Assembly: GCF_000495795.1 (NCBI RefSeq) | Contig: NZ_AWGD01000038.1 | Location: 52,608 to 116,607, forward strand | Length of the DNA stretch: 64,000 nt | DNA from: Asticcacaulis sp. AC460 | Lineage (GTDB): Bacteria; Pseudomonadota; Alphaproteobacteria; Caulobacterales; Caulobacteraceae | Reading direction: 5' to 3' | In this document: positions 33,130-44,749 of the stretch, in pieces | Layout of the letters: each line of letters starts with the position of its first letter | How positions within the stretch are numbered: position 1 is the stretch's first letter | The notes under the pieces: generated by a model | What the model was told of the DNA's origin: nothing | The model's input: only the letters and a program-made list of their open reading frames with translations | The model's database searches: none | Translations under genes and position numbers: made by a program

Positions 33130-33441
33130 GGTGGCCTCCTTTAAGTGTCGCACATTCGTGCAGTATCGCTACGCGAGATTGCGCAGCGGGTCCGAAATAG
33201 CAAGGCTTGGAAGAGAGGCCGTTCAGGGCGTGCAGACAAGTCGTGGTCTGGTTTCGAATGACCACAAGGTGACAGGTTCGAGAGGATTTAACAAGCTTAT
33301 AATTTTTTATATTTTCGGCAGACCCAATAAAACCTGTGGTTTGCGCATTTAGACTATCAAAAATATTTGAATCGGCATTCCGCATATCATCCTTATTCCG
33401 GCGCCGTCATAGCTCTGGGTTTCAAGTTTTAGGATAGCTGT
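33130..33441. promoter_or_regulatory. Intergenic leader region between cspA and divergent gene
   Basis: About 310 bases without a supported gene. The middle (33290-33370) is markedly AT-rich, with TTATAATTTTTTATATTTTC, and probably holds promoters for both directions. The remaining approximately 150 bases before cspA would be a long 5' leader, which is typical for cold-regulated csp genes, though no specific thermosensor fold was worked out. A minus-strand open frame at 33101-33385 is not considered a gene. Confidence 0.45.
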
Positions 33442-33759
33442 ATGACCATCGTCGACAACACCGAGCGGGCAGGGATGCGGGCGATTATTTCGGACATTCT
33501 GGTCCGCCACCGCGACGGCACCATGACCGATCCGCGCGGCCGAGCGGCTGTGGCGGCGTTTGTGACCTCCTATGCGCCGGACGACTATCTCAGCGACGAC
33601 GACCTGATGGATCTGGATGTTTATCTGGATATTACCTTGCAGATGAACAAGCTGTCGCGGGTGGCCCAAGACCCGCAGGTGATGGGGCGAGTGGAGACAA
33701 TCATCCAGGTAGCCCTGGGCGACCAGGAGATTTTGCCGGTGATCCGCCCGACGAATTAG
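33442..33759 (+). CDS. Hypothetical acidic protein
   Basis: 105 residues, ATG with TTAGGA upstream. It is all-helical in appearance and acidic (SDDDLMDLDVYLDI), with no signal peptide and no family that I recognise. It is divergent from cspA; its end lies 39 bases before a terminal-inverted-repeat element. Confidence 0.5.
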   Translation: MTIVDNTERAGMRAIISDILVRHRDGTMTDPRGRAAVAAFVTSYAPDDYLSDDDLMDLDVYLDITLQMNKLSRVAQDPQVMGRVETIIQVALGDQEILPVIRPTN

Positions 33760-33798
33760 GGACGTGCCTGAGGCGTCGGTGTGTGGGTTTTTCGACCC

Positions 33799-34085
33799 AA
33801 AAGGGTTGTCCACAGATAAGCCAGAGAAGCCAGATGAACAGCGTCTGAGGCGGCGTTCAGCTTTTGCATGGCTCCGGCGCGCAGCGCTTTCAAAGACCGG
33901 TCCGACGCGCAAGCGCGGGCCGGTTTTGCTTTTTAGCGTGGAATATTGCGAGGGTTTGGAAGCCCGGTGGTGGTAGGCGATGACGCTCTAAGAGGTCTCA
34001 CGCGAAGACGCGAAGGGAAGGCGGCCGATGTGGTGCGTAAACGTTGTCCATCTGGCTTATCTGGCTTCTCTGTGGACCACCCTTT
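33799..34085. repeat. Intergenic element with terminal inverted repeats, copy 1
   Basis: The left arm 33799-33836 starts AAAAGGGTTGTCCACAGATA and continues with two AAGCCAGA units to CAGATG; the right arm 34049-34085 is its imperfect reverse complement (a few mismatches). The interior of about 210 bases has no supported gene. It fills the 353-base convergent gap 33760-34112. The left arm matches that of the element at 45564 in 37 of 38 bases. Each arm contains a TTGTCCACA- or GGTCCACA-type DnaA-box-like word. Confidence 0.8.
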
Positions 34086-34112
34086 GCGTAGGTGACCGCG
34101 AGTCGGGACGTG

Positions 34113-34601
34113 TCAGGGCTGCTCATCGTCAATGACCTGCCGGCCCTGGCGCTTTTGGGCCTGTTTCTCGAGCCAGACCTCAACCGGGTGGATCACGACC
34201 AGCAACAGCAGGGTCAATCCAGCGCCGACGCCGAAGACCGTCCACGACGCCAGGCCGGCGGCGATGCCCAGGGCTGCCGCCACCCAGATAGCCGCAGCCG
34301 TGGTCATGCCGTAGACCGTATGCCGGGTGCCCTTGACCAGCACGCCGGCGCCCAGGAAGCCGATGCCGGCCATGACGCCCTGGATCACGCCCTGAACCAC
34401 CCGGCTGAGCGCATCGGGATGTTGCATCAGGGCAGGAATATGCTGGGCGGTGACGGCGACCATGGCCGAGCCCAGGCAGACCAGCCCCATGGTGCGGATA
34501 CCGGCGGGCCTTCCACGCAGGTCGCGGTTGCTGCCGATGATCATGCCGACCACCGTGGCGGCAACCAGGCGCAGTGTGATGTCGAGATCGTCGGGTGTCA
34601 T
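34113..34601 (-). CDS. mgtC: MgtC/SapB family membrane protein
   Basis: 162 residues with four or five hydrophobic helices. TLRLVAATVVGMIIGSNRDLRGRPAGIRTMGLVCLGSAM is the MgtC signature (the ERE-like loop reads SNRDLRGRPAGIRT), followed by GVIQGVMAGIGFLGAGVLVK and TTAAAIWVAAALGIAAG. MgtC-type proteins modulate ATP synthase or cation homeostasis under low Mg2+. No riboswitch-like leader was noted. The gene borders the AT-rich island on its upstream side. Confidence 0.82.
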   Translation of the reverse strand: MTPDDLDITLRLVAATVVGMIIGSNRDLRGRPAGIRTMGLVCLGSAMVAVTAQHIPALMQHPDALSRVVQGVIQGVMAGIGFLGAGVLVKGTRHTVYGMTTAAAIWVAAALGIAAGLASWTVFGVGAGLTLLLLVVIHPVEVWLEKQAQKRQGRQVIDDEQP

Positions 34602-34795
34602 GCACTAGGACTGTCAGGACACGGATAAAAGGTCAAGGTTGCCTGCCTATCCAGCATTCTCGTTTTGAAGAATGACGAATTTAATTCGATTGACGGTGGC
34701 ATTTCGGGCTTAAGGGGCCTATATAAGTAATTAAAACACGATTTCTGCTAATTTTCGGCAAAATTGTGCACTTAATTTTCGTTACGAGGGGTTAT

Positions 34796-36082
34796 ATGCT
34801 CTTAGAGTTTTGCGTTGCGAATTTTCTTTCTATCGCGGATCGTCAGACAATCTCGTTTGTTGCGGGCGTTGGCTCGTCGCGGCAATCAAACTATAGCTTT
34901 CCAACGCACAACGCACTTGCGTCAAATGCGCTGCGCGTTGCTTGTGTATTTGGCCCAAACTCTGCGGGCAAAACCAGTCTCACTTCCGCTTTCGATTTCT
35001 TTTTGAGATTTGTCGTCAATTCAGCAAAAGACAGAACGCTGGGTGATAAGATTAACGTCGTAAATTTCAAATTGGATGATGAATTTTTTGGAAGGCCGAG
35101 TGAGTTTGAAATCACGTTTGTTGCAAATGGAAGCCTTTATCAGTATGGATTCTCTGTAAATAGAGAAAGAGTTTGTGATGAATGGTTGTTTGTTAAATCA
35201 AACCAACCTGGAACGCGCATGCGGCAATTATTTCAGAGGTCGTATGATTTCGATAGAGAGCTATATAACTGGGATGTGAGTAGTTCATTTCCCAAGAGAG
35301 AAATTGACACTTTAAAGAAGAGAACTCGAGATAATGCGCTGTTTTTGTCAACAGCTGTTCAAAATAACTTTTCTGCATTTATGGACGTATTTTCGTGGGT
35401 GCGTAACGATTGCCATGTGATCGGGACGCTGGACAAATTGGCTGACGATTTTACGTCTGAGCAAATTAATTCCGGCATGAAGAAGCAAGTCCTGCAGTTC
35501 ATTCAGAGCGCTGATATTAAAATATGTGATATCCTGGTTGAGGAGGGTAAATTCGAGATCCCTCCAATTATGGAAAAAGTTTTGGTCGCGGAAGAAAAAG
35601 AGCGATTGATTAATATGGCGCAGGATATGAAGTCATGGAAAGTAAAAACAGTACATAAGAAGAAGGGGGGAGGGGACGCATACCTAAATTTGCATGAAGA
35701 ATCTGACGGAACAAGAAAAATTTATGCGTATGCCGGCCCGATTTTGGATGTATTGGAAAACGGTTACACGTTGATTGTGGATGAGCTTAATTCAAGTCTT
35801 CATCCAATTATGATGAGATATATTGTTGATCTATTTAATAGTTCTGAATCAAATCCGAAAAACGCTCAGCTAATATTTACATCTCATGAGACTCATGTGT
35901 TGTCTGGGGATGTTCTGCATAAGGACCAGATCTGGTTGGTGGAGAAGGATAGTGAGGAAAAGTCTCGTTTCTATCCGCTTTCCGATTTTGAGGTTCGCGA
36001 TACGGACTCTTTTCAGCGAGCATACCTTTCTGGTCGGTATGGGGCAGTGCCGCTATTAAAGAGTGTCCATCATGGGAAATGA
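34796..36082 (+). CDS. RloA/AbiLi-like AAA ATPase of a putative defence pair
   Basis: 428 residues from the ATG at 34796 (GAGGGG five bases upstream), which gives the standard start MLLEFCVANFLSIADRQ of AAA_15/21 (OLD-like, SMC-headed) ATPases. Walker A is GPNSAGKT (53-60). EESDGTRKIYAYAGPILDVL (about 301-320) contains the signature helix, TLIVDELNSSLHP (325-337) is Walker B plus D-loop, and FTSHETHVLS (361-370) the switch histidine. Base composition and codon use are clearly more AT-rich than all neighbours, indicating transfer. It overlaps the next gene by 11 bases. ATPases of this type pair with RloB in RloAB/AbiL phage-abortive systems. Confidence 0.82.
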   Translation: MLLEFCVANFLSIADRQTISFVAGVGSSRQSNYSFPTHNALASNALRVACVFGPNSAGKTSLTSAFDFFLRFVVNSAKDRTLGDKINVVNFKLDDEFFGRPSEFEITFVANGSLYQYGFSVNRERVCDEWLFVKSNQPGTRMRQLFQRSYDFDRELYNWDVSSSFPKREIDTLKKRTRDNALFLSTAVQNNFSAFMDVFSWVRNDCHVIGTLDKLADDFTSEQINSGMKKQVLQFIQSADIKICDILVEEGKFEIPPIMEKVLVAEEKERLINMAQDMKSWKVKTVHKKKGGGDAYLNLHEESDGTRKIYAYAGPILDVLENGYTLIVDELNSSLHPIMMRYIVDLFNSSESNPKNAQLIFTSHETHVLSGDVLHKDQIWLVEKDSEEKSRFYPLSDFEVRDTDSFQRAYLSGRYGAVPLLKSVHHGK

Positions 36083-36794
36083 TCAGCTTTTTAAAAGACG
36101 TGCTAAGACCAAAGCTGATTATGAACGTCGGGAAATAGGAAGGCAGCCCAACAAAAGAATACTAATTGTATGCGAGGGGACGCGGACAGAGAGGGGGTAC
36201 TTTGACCCTGTTATAAAGAGTCTGGGAATCACGGGAATTGATGTAGTTATAAGGGATGATTGTGGATCTGCCCCTATTTCGGTTGTGCGTCACGCGGAAG
36301 CCATTGTGAAATCTGAGGGAAGTTTCAAATCCGGAGGATATAACTACGTATTCTGTGTTTTTGATCGCGACTCACATGACACATTCGAAGCAGCTAAATC
36401 AAAAATAGAGTCACTCAATAGGAGCTTGAGTGGCTCTATTGAGCGTATGTGCGCGATCACATCAATTCCATGTATAGAGTATTGGTTTGTTTTGCATAAT
36501 GCATATACTCGATCGCCATATGCAGCAGTTAAAGGGAAATCTGTTGGCGACTTGTGTGTAGAGGAGCTCAAAAGGAACAAGGTATTTGAAAAATATGAAA
36601 AGAAACTATCTTCTGAACAAATACATTACTTGATTGATAATTTGCAAAAGGCGTTAAGGAATTCGAGGGCAGCACTTTCAGATTCCAAGGATACCGGAGA
36701 AGAAAATCCTTCAACACGAGTCCATGAAATGTTTGATTTTCTCGAAGAGCAAAGATTAGTCATCGAAAAAGAAAAAGCGAAATCAAATCGATGA
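36072..36794 (+). CDS. RloB/AbiLii-like protein of a putative defence pair
   Basis: 240 residues from the ATG at 36072 (a GTG at 36063 is an in-frame alternative). FKRRAKTKADYERREIGRQPNKRILIVCEGTRTERGYFDPVI is the RloB opening; CEGTRTE (Glu 35 and 40) and VFCVFDRDSHD (Asp 98 and 100) have the Glu...DxD order of a Toprim-like metal site. SIPCIEYWFVLHN is another RloB motif. The C-terminus is helical and charged. Together with the overlapping ATPase it forms an OLD-like system split into two genes: an ATPase that senses and a Toprim-type effector. Same low GC as its partner. Confidence 0.8.
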   Translation: MGNDQLFKRRAKTKADYERREIGRQPNKRILIVCEGTRTERGYFDPVIKSLGITGIDVVIRDDCGSAPISVVRHAEAIVKSEGSFKSGGYNYVFCVFDRDSHDTFEAAKSKIESLNRSLSGSIERMCAITSIPCIEYWFVLHNAYTRSPYAAVKGKSVGDLCVEELKRNKVFEKYEKKLSSEQIHYLIDNLQKALRNSRAALSDSKDTGEENPSTRVHEMFDFLEEQRLVIEKEKAKSNR

Positions 36795-36899
36795 AAAAAT
36801 GTCGCCTTTCGCACCCGCGAAAAATAATGCGGGCGCGGGGTGGCTTTTCGATGCAGATTCGGTTATAAGCCGCGCAAATCCAAGCGAAACAACCGTCCG

Positions 36900-36922
36900 G
36901 CCTCTCATGCTGAGAGGCTTTT
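36900..36922 (+). terminator. Terminator-like hairpin in front of typA
   Basis: GCCTCTCA and TGAGAGGC enclose TGC and are followed by TTTT, only 20 bases before the typA ATG. It may end transcripts from the AT-rich island, or, if the typA promoter (a TTATAAG stands at about 36871) lies upstream, act as an attenuator in the typA leader. Confidence 0.5.
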
Positions 36923-36941
36923 GTGCGTCTAAAGGCCTTTT

Positions 36942-38780
36942 ATGAACCTGCGTAATATCGCCATCATCGCCCACGTTGACCACGGCAAAACCACCCTGGT
37001 CGACCAGCTCCTTGCCCAGTCGGGTGTTTTCCGCGCCAACGAAGCGACCGTTGAACGCGCCATGGACTCCAACGACCAGGAGCGCGAGCGCGGCATCACC
37101 ATTCTCGCCAAGTGCACCTCCGTCCTGTGGCACGGCAAGGCTGGCGACACCCGCATCAACATCATCGACACCCCGGGCCACGCCGACTTCGGCGGTGAAG
37201 TCGAACGTATCCTCGGCATGGTCGACGGCTGCGTCATCCTGATCGACGCCGAAGAAGGCGTCATGCCGCAAACCAAGTTCGTGCTGGGCAAGGCGCTGAA
37301 GCTGGGCCTGCGTCCGATCCTGTGCATCAACAAGGTCGACCGTCCCCACGCCGACCCGGACCGCGTCCACAACGACGCCTTCGACCTGTTCGCCATCATG
37401 GGCGCGACCGAAGAACAGCTCGACTTCCCGCACATCTATGCCTCGGGCAAGAACGGCTGGGCGACGCTGGACATGAACCAGCCCAACGACACCCTGGCGC
37501 CTTTGTTCGACCTGATCGTCGACCACGTTCCGGCCCCCAAGGTTATCGAGAACGTCGCCGAACCCTTCCAGATGCTGGCCGTCCTGATCGAATCCGATCC
37601 GTTCCTGGGGCGCCTGCTGACCGGCCGCATCCAGTCGGGCAAGGCCGTTCCGGGCCTGGCTATCAAGGCTCTGGACCGCAACGGCAATGAAATCGAACGC
37701 GGCCGTATCACCAAGGTGCTGGCCTTCCGCGGCCTGAAGCGCCAGCCGGTCGAAGAGGGCGCCGAAGCCGGTGACATCGTCGCCATCGCGGGTCTCAGCA
37801 AGGCCACCGTCGCCGACACCCTGTGCGACATGTCGCTCAGCGCCGCGCTGCCGGCCCAGCCGATCGATCCGCCGACCATCTCCATGACGGTATCGGTCAA
37901 CGACTCGCCGCTGGCCGGCCGTGAAGGCACCAAGGTCCAGTCGCGCATCATCCGCGAGCGCCTGTTCAAGGAAGCCGAGTCGAACGTCGCCATCAAGGTC
38001 ACCGAGACCGAGGAAAAGGACGCTTTCGAAGTCGCCGGGCGCGGGGAACTGCAACTGGGCGTGCTGATCGAAAACATGCGCCGCGAAGGCTTCGAAGTCG
38101 CCATTTCGCGTCCGCGCGTGGTGTTCAAGAACGATCCGGAAACCGGTGAAAAGCTGGAGCCGATCGAAGACGTCATGATCGACGTCGACGACGACTATAC
38201 CGGCATCGTCATCGAAAAGCTGTCGGCCCGCAAGGCCGAGCTCAAGGACATGGGCCCGTCGGGCGCCGGCAAGACCCGCATCATCCTGAAGTCGCCTTCG
38301 CGTTCGCTGATCGGTTACCAGGGCGAGTTCCTGACCGACACCCGCGGCTCCGGCGTGCTGAACCGCGTGTTCTCGCACTATGAGAGCTACAAGGGCGTGA
38401 TCGACCAGAACCGCAAGGGCGTGCTGGTGTCCAACGGCGACGGCGAAACCTCGGCCTTCGCGCTGTGGAAGCTGGAAGAACGTGGCACCATGTTCGTCGG
38501 TGGTAACGAAAAGACCTATATGGGCATGATCATCGGCGAGAATTCGCGTTCGGACGACCTGGACGTCAACCCGATGAAGACCAAGCAGCTGACCAACATC
38601 CGTGCTTCGGGCACGGACGAAGCCATCCGCCTGACGCCGCCGCGCCGTCCGACCCTGGAGCAGGCGATTGCCTATATCGAGGACGATGAGCTGGTCGAAG
38701 TCACGCCCAAGTCGATCCGTCTGCGCAAGAAGACTCTGAACCCGAGCTTCCGCAAGAAGCGGGTCAAGGAAGACGCGTAA
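36942..38780 (+). CDS. typA: Ribosome-associated GTPase TypA/BipA
   Basis: 612 residues, full length. [24 protein letters not shown] is the P-loop start, followed by [26 protein letters not shown] and [13 protein letters not shown] of the translational GTPase domain. The C-terminal BipA-specific domain is visible as [28 protein letters not shown] and the ending [15 protein letters not shown]. It binds the ribosome like EF-G and is needed for 50S assembly and stress adaptation, especially in the cold. Strong codon bias. Confidence 0.95.
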   Translation: MNLRNIAIIAHVDHGKTTLVDQLLAQSGVFRANEATVERAMDSNDQERERGITILAKCTSVLWHGKAGDTRINIIDTPGHADFGGEVERILGMVDGCVILIDAEEGVMPQTKFVLGKALKLGLRPILCINKVDRPHADPDRVHNDAFDLFAIMGATEEQLDFPHIYASGKNGWATLDMNQPNDTLAPLFDLIVDHVPAPKVIENVAEPFQMLAVLIESDPFLGRLLTGRIQSGKAVPGLAIKALDRNGNEIERGRITKVLAFRGLKRQPVEEGAEAGDIVAIAGLSKATVADTLCDMSLSAALPAQPIDPPTISMTVSVNDSPLAGREGTKVQSRIIRERLFKEAESNVAIKVTETEEKDAFEVAGRGELQLGVLIENMRREGFEVAISRPRVVFKNDPETGEKLEPIEDVMIDVDDDYTGIVIEKLSARKAELKDMGPSGAGKTRIILKSPSRSLIGYQGEFLTDTRGSGVLNRVFSHYESYKGVIDQNRKGVLVSNGDGETSAFALWKLEERGTMFVGGNEKTYMGMIIGENSRSDDLDVNPMKTKQLTNIRASGTDEAIRLTPPRRPTLEQAIAYIEDDELVEVTPKSIRLRKKTLNPSFRKKRVKEDA

Positions 38781-38897
38781 TCGCGGTCTTTGGCCGCCTG
38801 GTACGTCGGCTTCGCTGGCAGGTACAAGAGGTACCTGCTGGCGCTAGCCTCCTGCCATGCGACTCAAATCTCACGATTACTCCTGATGAGTAATGAG

Positions 38898-38925
38898 AAC
38901 GGCTCCGGAAACGGGGCCGTTTTTG
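38898..38925 (+). terminator. Intrinsic terminator after typA
   Basis: AACGGCTCCG pairs with CGGGGCCGTT (one mismatch) and is followed by TTTTG. It lies about 120 bases after the typA stop; the intervening sequence contains another small hairpin built on GTACCTGC. Confidence 0.75.
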
Positions 38926-38981
38926 TTTGGGAGGGGCTGACCCGCTTGTAGAACCCGGCCTGAGCGGTTAGGTTCCCGCCC

Positions 38982-39242
38982 ATGCAAGCCTTCAAATTCA
39001 TCTGGCCCTATTCGCTGGGCAGTTTGCCGTTTATCGGCCTGTTCATCTACCAGATTGCTGTGGTTTGGCCGACCCGGCCCGGACAGCCGGATCTCACCTA
39101 CACCATTCCCATGCACGTCGGGGACCGCGATGTGTTTATCTCCAACATGGACCTCATCCTGATGATGGGCAGCTGGGGTATCGCCGCCATCATCATCCTG
39201 ATCGGTTATCGCCGGATGCGCCGGCAGATGCGGGCGCGCTAA
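38982..39242 (+). CDS. Small membrane protein, unknown function
   Basis: 86 residues with two membrane helices (WPYSLGSLPFIGLFIYQIAVV and MDLILMMGSWGIAAIIILIGY) joined by a polar loop of about 35 residues, and a basic end RRMRRQMRAR. No family recognised. The TAA stop overlaps the stop of the convergent gntP-like gene in CTAA. Confidence 0.6.
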   Translation: MQAFKFIWPYSLGSLPFIGLFIYQIAVVWPTRPGQPDLTYTIPMHVGDRDVFISNMDLILMMGSWGIAAIIILIGYRRMRRQMRAR

Positions 39243-40582
39243 ACCACCAGGTCCAGCAACAGCACGCAGATCAGGCCGACCACGCCGACGGCGCCTTCCA
39301 TCAGGGTCCAGGACTTCAGCGTGTCCTTTATGCTGAGGCCGAAATACTCCTTGAACATCCAGAAGCCGGAATCGTTGACGTGGCTGAACATCAGGCTGCC
39401 GGCGCCGATAGCCAGCACCATCAGGTTGGGATCGACGCCCGACACGGCGACCAGAGGCGCAACCAGGCCGGCCGCGGTCAGGCCGGCCACCGTGGCGGAA
39501 CCTAGCGAGATGCGGATAATGCCGGCGATCAGCCAGCCCAGGACCAGGGGCGGGACGGGCAGGGCGCGTAAGCTTTCGCCCAGTTGCGCGCTGACGCCAC
39601 TGTCGATGAAGACCTGCTTCAGCGCGCCGGCGCCGGCGATGATTAGCAGGATCGGGGCGATTTCGCGCATGGCCGAAGCCGAGGAGTCCATCAGCTTGCG
39701 GAAGCTCTGGCCGCGGGCGATCCCGAGGGTGAACACTGCCACCAGCAGCGAAATCAGCAGCACCAGGATCGGGTGGCTGAGGAAATCGACCAGGGGTTTA
39801 TGCTCGGGTGGGACGGCGCCCGAGAAGCTGAGGGCCGTCGCGCCGGACAGCAGGACCACGGGCAGCAGCGCGGTGGCGAAGCTGTTGAAGGCGCCGGGCA
39901 GTTCGTGGTCTTCCTTGGGCGGGGAGACAAACAGCTCGGGCGGGTTGGCTTGGATGTTCTTGACCAGCATGGCGAACAGCGGACCGGCGACCAGCAAGGT
40001 CGGAATGCCGACGATCATGCCGTAGATCAGGGTCAGGCCCATATCGGCGCCGAACATCGGCACGATGGCGGTGGGCGAGGGGTGGGGGGGCAGGAAACCA
40101 TGGGCAATCGACAGGCCGGCCATCAGCGGAATGGCGATATAGACCATGCCCTTGCCCGACTGGCGCACCAGCGAGAAGATCAGCGGCACCATCAGCACGA
40201 AACCGACATTATAGAACAGCGGAATGCCGACGATGAAGCCGGTGAGGCTTAGCGCGATCGGCATGCGCGAGGCGCCGAACAGCCTGATCAGGACCTGGGC
40301 GATCTTCTGGGCGGCGCCCGAATCGGCGATGACCTTGCCGAACACGGCCCCTAGCGCCAGCAGGATGGCCAGCGAGCCCAGCATGTCGCCGATGCCTTTT
40401 TCGACGGATTTGGGGATGGTGTTGAGTGGCATGCCCAGCATCAGGGCGGCGGCAATGGCAGCGATGACGAAGGCCAGCAAGGGCTGCATCTTGCCCCAGG
40501 CGATCATGACGACCAGGCCGAGCACGGCAATGGCAACGGCGGTCAGGGCCCAGGCGGGATCGCCTGCGGTGAGAGTAGGCAT
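39239..40582 (-). CDS. gntP: GntP-family gluconate (sugar acid) permease
   Basis: 447 residues from the ATG at 40582, which has GGGAGGATAAC upstream; the open frame to 40705 is not used. About twelve helices with family hallmarks GAVFGKVIADSGAAQKIAQ, PLFYNVGFVLMVPL, AHGFLPPHPSPTAIV and a C-terminal HVNDSGFWMFKEYF. GntP carriers take up gluconate or related sugar acids with H+. A LacI-type operator lies 53 bases upstream, so induction by sugar or sugar acid is likely. Confidence 0.88.
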   Translation of the reverse strand: MPTLTAGDPAWALTAVAIAVLGLVVMIAWGKMQPLLAFVIAAIAAALMLGMPLNTIPKSVEKGIGDMLGSLAILLALGAVFGKVIADSGAAQKIAQVLIRLFGASRMPIALSLTGFIVGIPLFYNVGFVLMVPLIFSLVRQSGKGMVYIAIPLMAGLSIAHGFLPPHPSPTAIVPMFGADMGLTLIYGMIVGIPTLLVAGPLFAMLVKNIQANPPELFVSPPKEDHELPGAFNSFATALLPVVLLSGATALSFSGAVPPEHKPLVDFLSHPILVLLISLLVAVFTLGIARGQSFRKLMDSSASAMREIAPILLIIAGAGALKQVFIDSGVSAQLGESLRALPVPPLVLGWLIAGIIRISLGSATVAGLTAAGLVAPLVAVSGVDPNLMVLAIGAGSLMFSHVNDSGFWMFKEYFGLSIKDTLKSWTLMEGAVGVVGLICVLLLDLVV

Positions 40583-40634
40583 TGTTATCCTCCCAGTGCC
40601 GGGCTGCTTTTTTGTATAGAGGGGCGCCGGTCTT

Positions 40635-40646
40635 GTTAGCGCTAAC
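40635..40646. promoter_or_regulatory. LacI/XylR-type operator upstream of gntP
   Basis: GTTAGCGCTAAC is a perfect 12-bp palindrome with a central CG, the form recognised by LacI-family repressors, and close to the xylose operator of Caulobacter. It lies between gntP and recA, on the gntP side. The matching repressor gene is not in the window. Confidence 0.65.
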
Positions 40647-40715
40647 CCTAAGCGAGAACCGGGGTTTGGGCAATGCAGACAATTTTGTTCCAATTCGCAT
40701 CTCATTTTCTTGGGA

Positions 40716-40730
40716 GAACATATTGCGAAC
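40716..40730. promoter_or_regulatory. LexA box upstream of recA
   Basis: GAACATATTGCGAAC is an exact GAAC-N7-GAAC direct repeat, the reverse complement of the alphaproteobacterial LexA box GTTC-N7-GTTC. It lies 89 bases before the recA start, indicating SOS control of recA. Confidence 0.85.
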
Positions 40731-40818
40731 GTGGAACAAACAGTGTACGACTTATCCTCAGATGAATTTGGAACAGATCGCCCCGTTCAGGGGAATCGTG
40801 AGATAGGGAAGGCATGAC

Positions 40819-41901
40819 ATGTCGCAACCGGCTTTGAAACTCGTGACCAAGAACGAATCCGAAAAACAACGCGCCCTCGAGGCCGCCCTGGCGCAGATCG
40901 ACCGCGCCTTCGGCAAGGGCTCGGTGATGAAGCTGGGCGCCGGCGGCAAGATCGCCGAAGTCGAGAGCATTTCGACAGGGTCGCTGGGGCTGGATATCGC
41001 CCTGGGTATCGGCGGCCTGCCCAAGGGCCGGGTCATCGAAATCTATGGTCCGGAATCGTCGGGTAAGACGACCCTGGCCCTGCACACCGTGGCCGAAATC
41101 CAGAAGGCCGGCGGCACCGCCGCCTTCGTCGATGCCGAACACGCCCTGGACCCGACCTATGCCGGCAAGCTGGGCGTCAATCTGGAGGACCTGCTGGTCT
41201 CCCAGCCCGACAATGGCGAACAGGCGCTCGAAATCACCGATACCCTGGTCCGTTCCGGCGCCGTCGACATCGTCGTCGTCGACTCGGTTGCGGCCCTGAC
41301 GCCGCGCGCCGAAATCGAAGGCGATATGGGCGACAGCCTGCCGGGCCTGCAAGCCCGTCTGATGTCTCAGGCCCTGCGCAAGCTGACCGGCTCGATCTCC
41401 AAGTCGAAGTGCATTGTCATCTTCATCAACCAGATCCGGATGAAGATCGGCGTTATGTACGGTTCGCCGGAAACCACGACCGGCGGTAACGCGCTGAAAT
41501 TCTATGCCTCGGTCCGTCTCGATATCCGCAGCATCGGCAAGATCAAGGTGCGCGACGAAATCATCGGTAACAACGTCAAGGTCAAGGTCGTCAAGAACAA
41601 GGTGGCGCCGCCGTTCCGCGAAGTCGAGTTCGACATCCTGTACGGTCAGGGCATCTCCAAGCTGGGCGAAATCATCGATATGGGCGTCAAGGCCAGCATT
41701 ATCGAAAAGTCGGGCTCATGGTTCTCGTACAACTCGACCCGTATCGGCCAGGGCCGTGAAAACGCCCGCGACTTCCTGAAGGCCAATCCGGAGATGACGG
41801 CCGAGATCGAAAAGGCCATCCGCAACAAGACCGAAAAGCTGTCGGAAGAGTTGCTGGGCGCGCCGGAGCCGGACGCCAACGACGGCGACGAAAGCTTGTA
41901 A
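40819..41901 (+). CDS. recA: Recombinase RecA
   Basis: 360 residues. Walker [13 protein letters not shown], the [21 protein letters not shown] strand and loop 1, [38 protein letters not shown] (loop 2 region) and the acidic tail [12 protein letters not shown] are all present. It forms filaments on single-stranded DNA, drives homologous recombination and promotes LexA self-cleavage. The upstream LexA box shows SOS control. A terminator follows at 41965. Confidence 0.98.
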   Translation: MSQPALKLVTKNESEKQRALEAALAQIDRAFGKGSVMKLGAGGKIAEVESISTGSLGLDIALGIGGLPKGRVIEIYGPESSGKTTLALHTVAEIQKAGGTAAFVDAEHALDPTYAGKLGVNLEDLLVSQPDNGEQALEITDTLVRSGAVDIVVVDSVAALTPRAEIEGDMGDSLPGLQARLMSQALRKLTGSISKSKCIVIFINQIRMKIGVMYGSPETTTGGNALKFYASVRLDIRSIGKIKVRDEIIGNNVKVKVVKNKVAPPFREVEFDILYGQGISKLGEIIDMGVKASIIEKSGSWFSYNSTRIGQGRENARDFLKANPEMTAEIEKAIRNKTEKLSEELLGAPEPDANDGDESL

Positions 41902-41964
41902 TCAGATACGGACGGTTTGCCGGCGTTTGCCCCACAAACCCACTTTCCCAGACCGTTCGAAAGA

Positions 41965-41996
41965 AAGACGCCCTCTCACCACAGGGCGTCTTTTTT
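41965..41996 (+). terminator. Intrinsic terminator after recA
   Basis: AAGACGCCCT and AGGGCGTCTT pair around an 8-base loop and run into TTTTTT. It lies 63 bases after the recA stop. Confidence 0.9.
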
Positions 41997-42102
41997 GTAT
42001 CTTTTGCCGGGTTTGATGTCCCTGACGTCGCAAAGGTCTTTGCGATTGTCCGAACTCACCTCTATATACGCCGATATTCGCATCAGACCTTATCGGACCC
42101 CC

Positions 42103-44739
<2,637 letters not shown>

Positions 44740-44749
44740 CGGAGGTTCG

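Noticed and set aside
33101..33385. 94-residue minus-strand frame across the cspA start
   Set aside because: Overlaps the cspA ribosome site and leader, has AT-rich non-coding composition and no motif.
36783..38378. 531-residue frame opposite typA
   Set aside because: Antisense shadow of typA with His/Asp/Gln-rich random composition; typA is certain.
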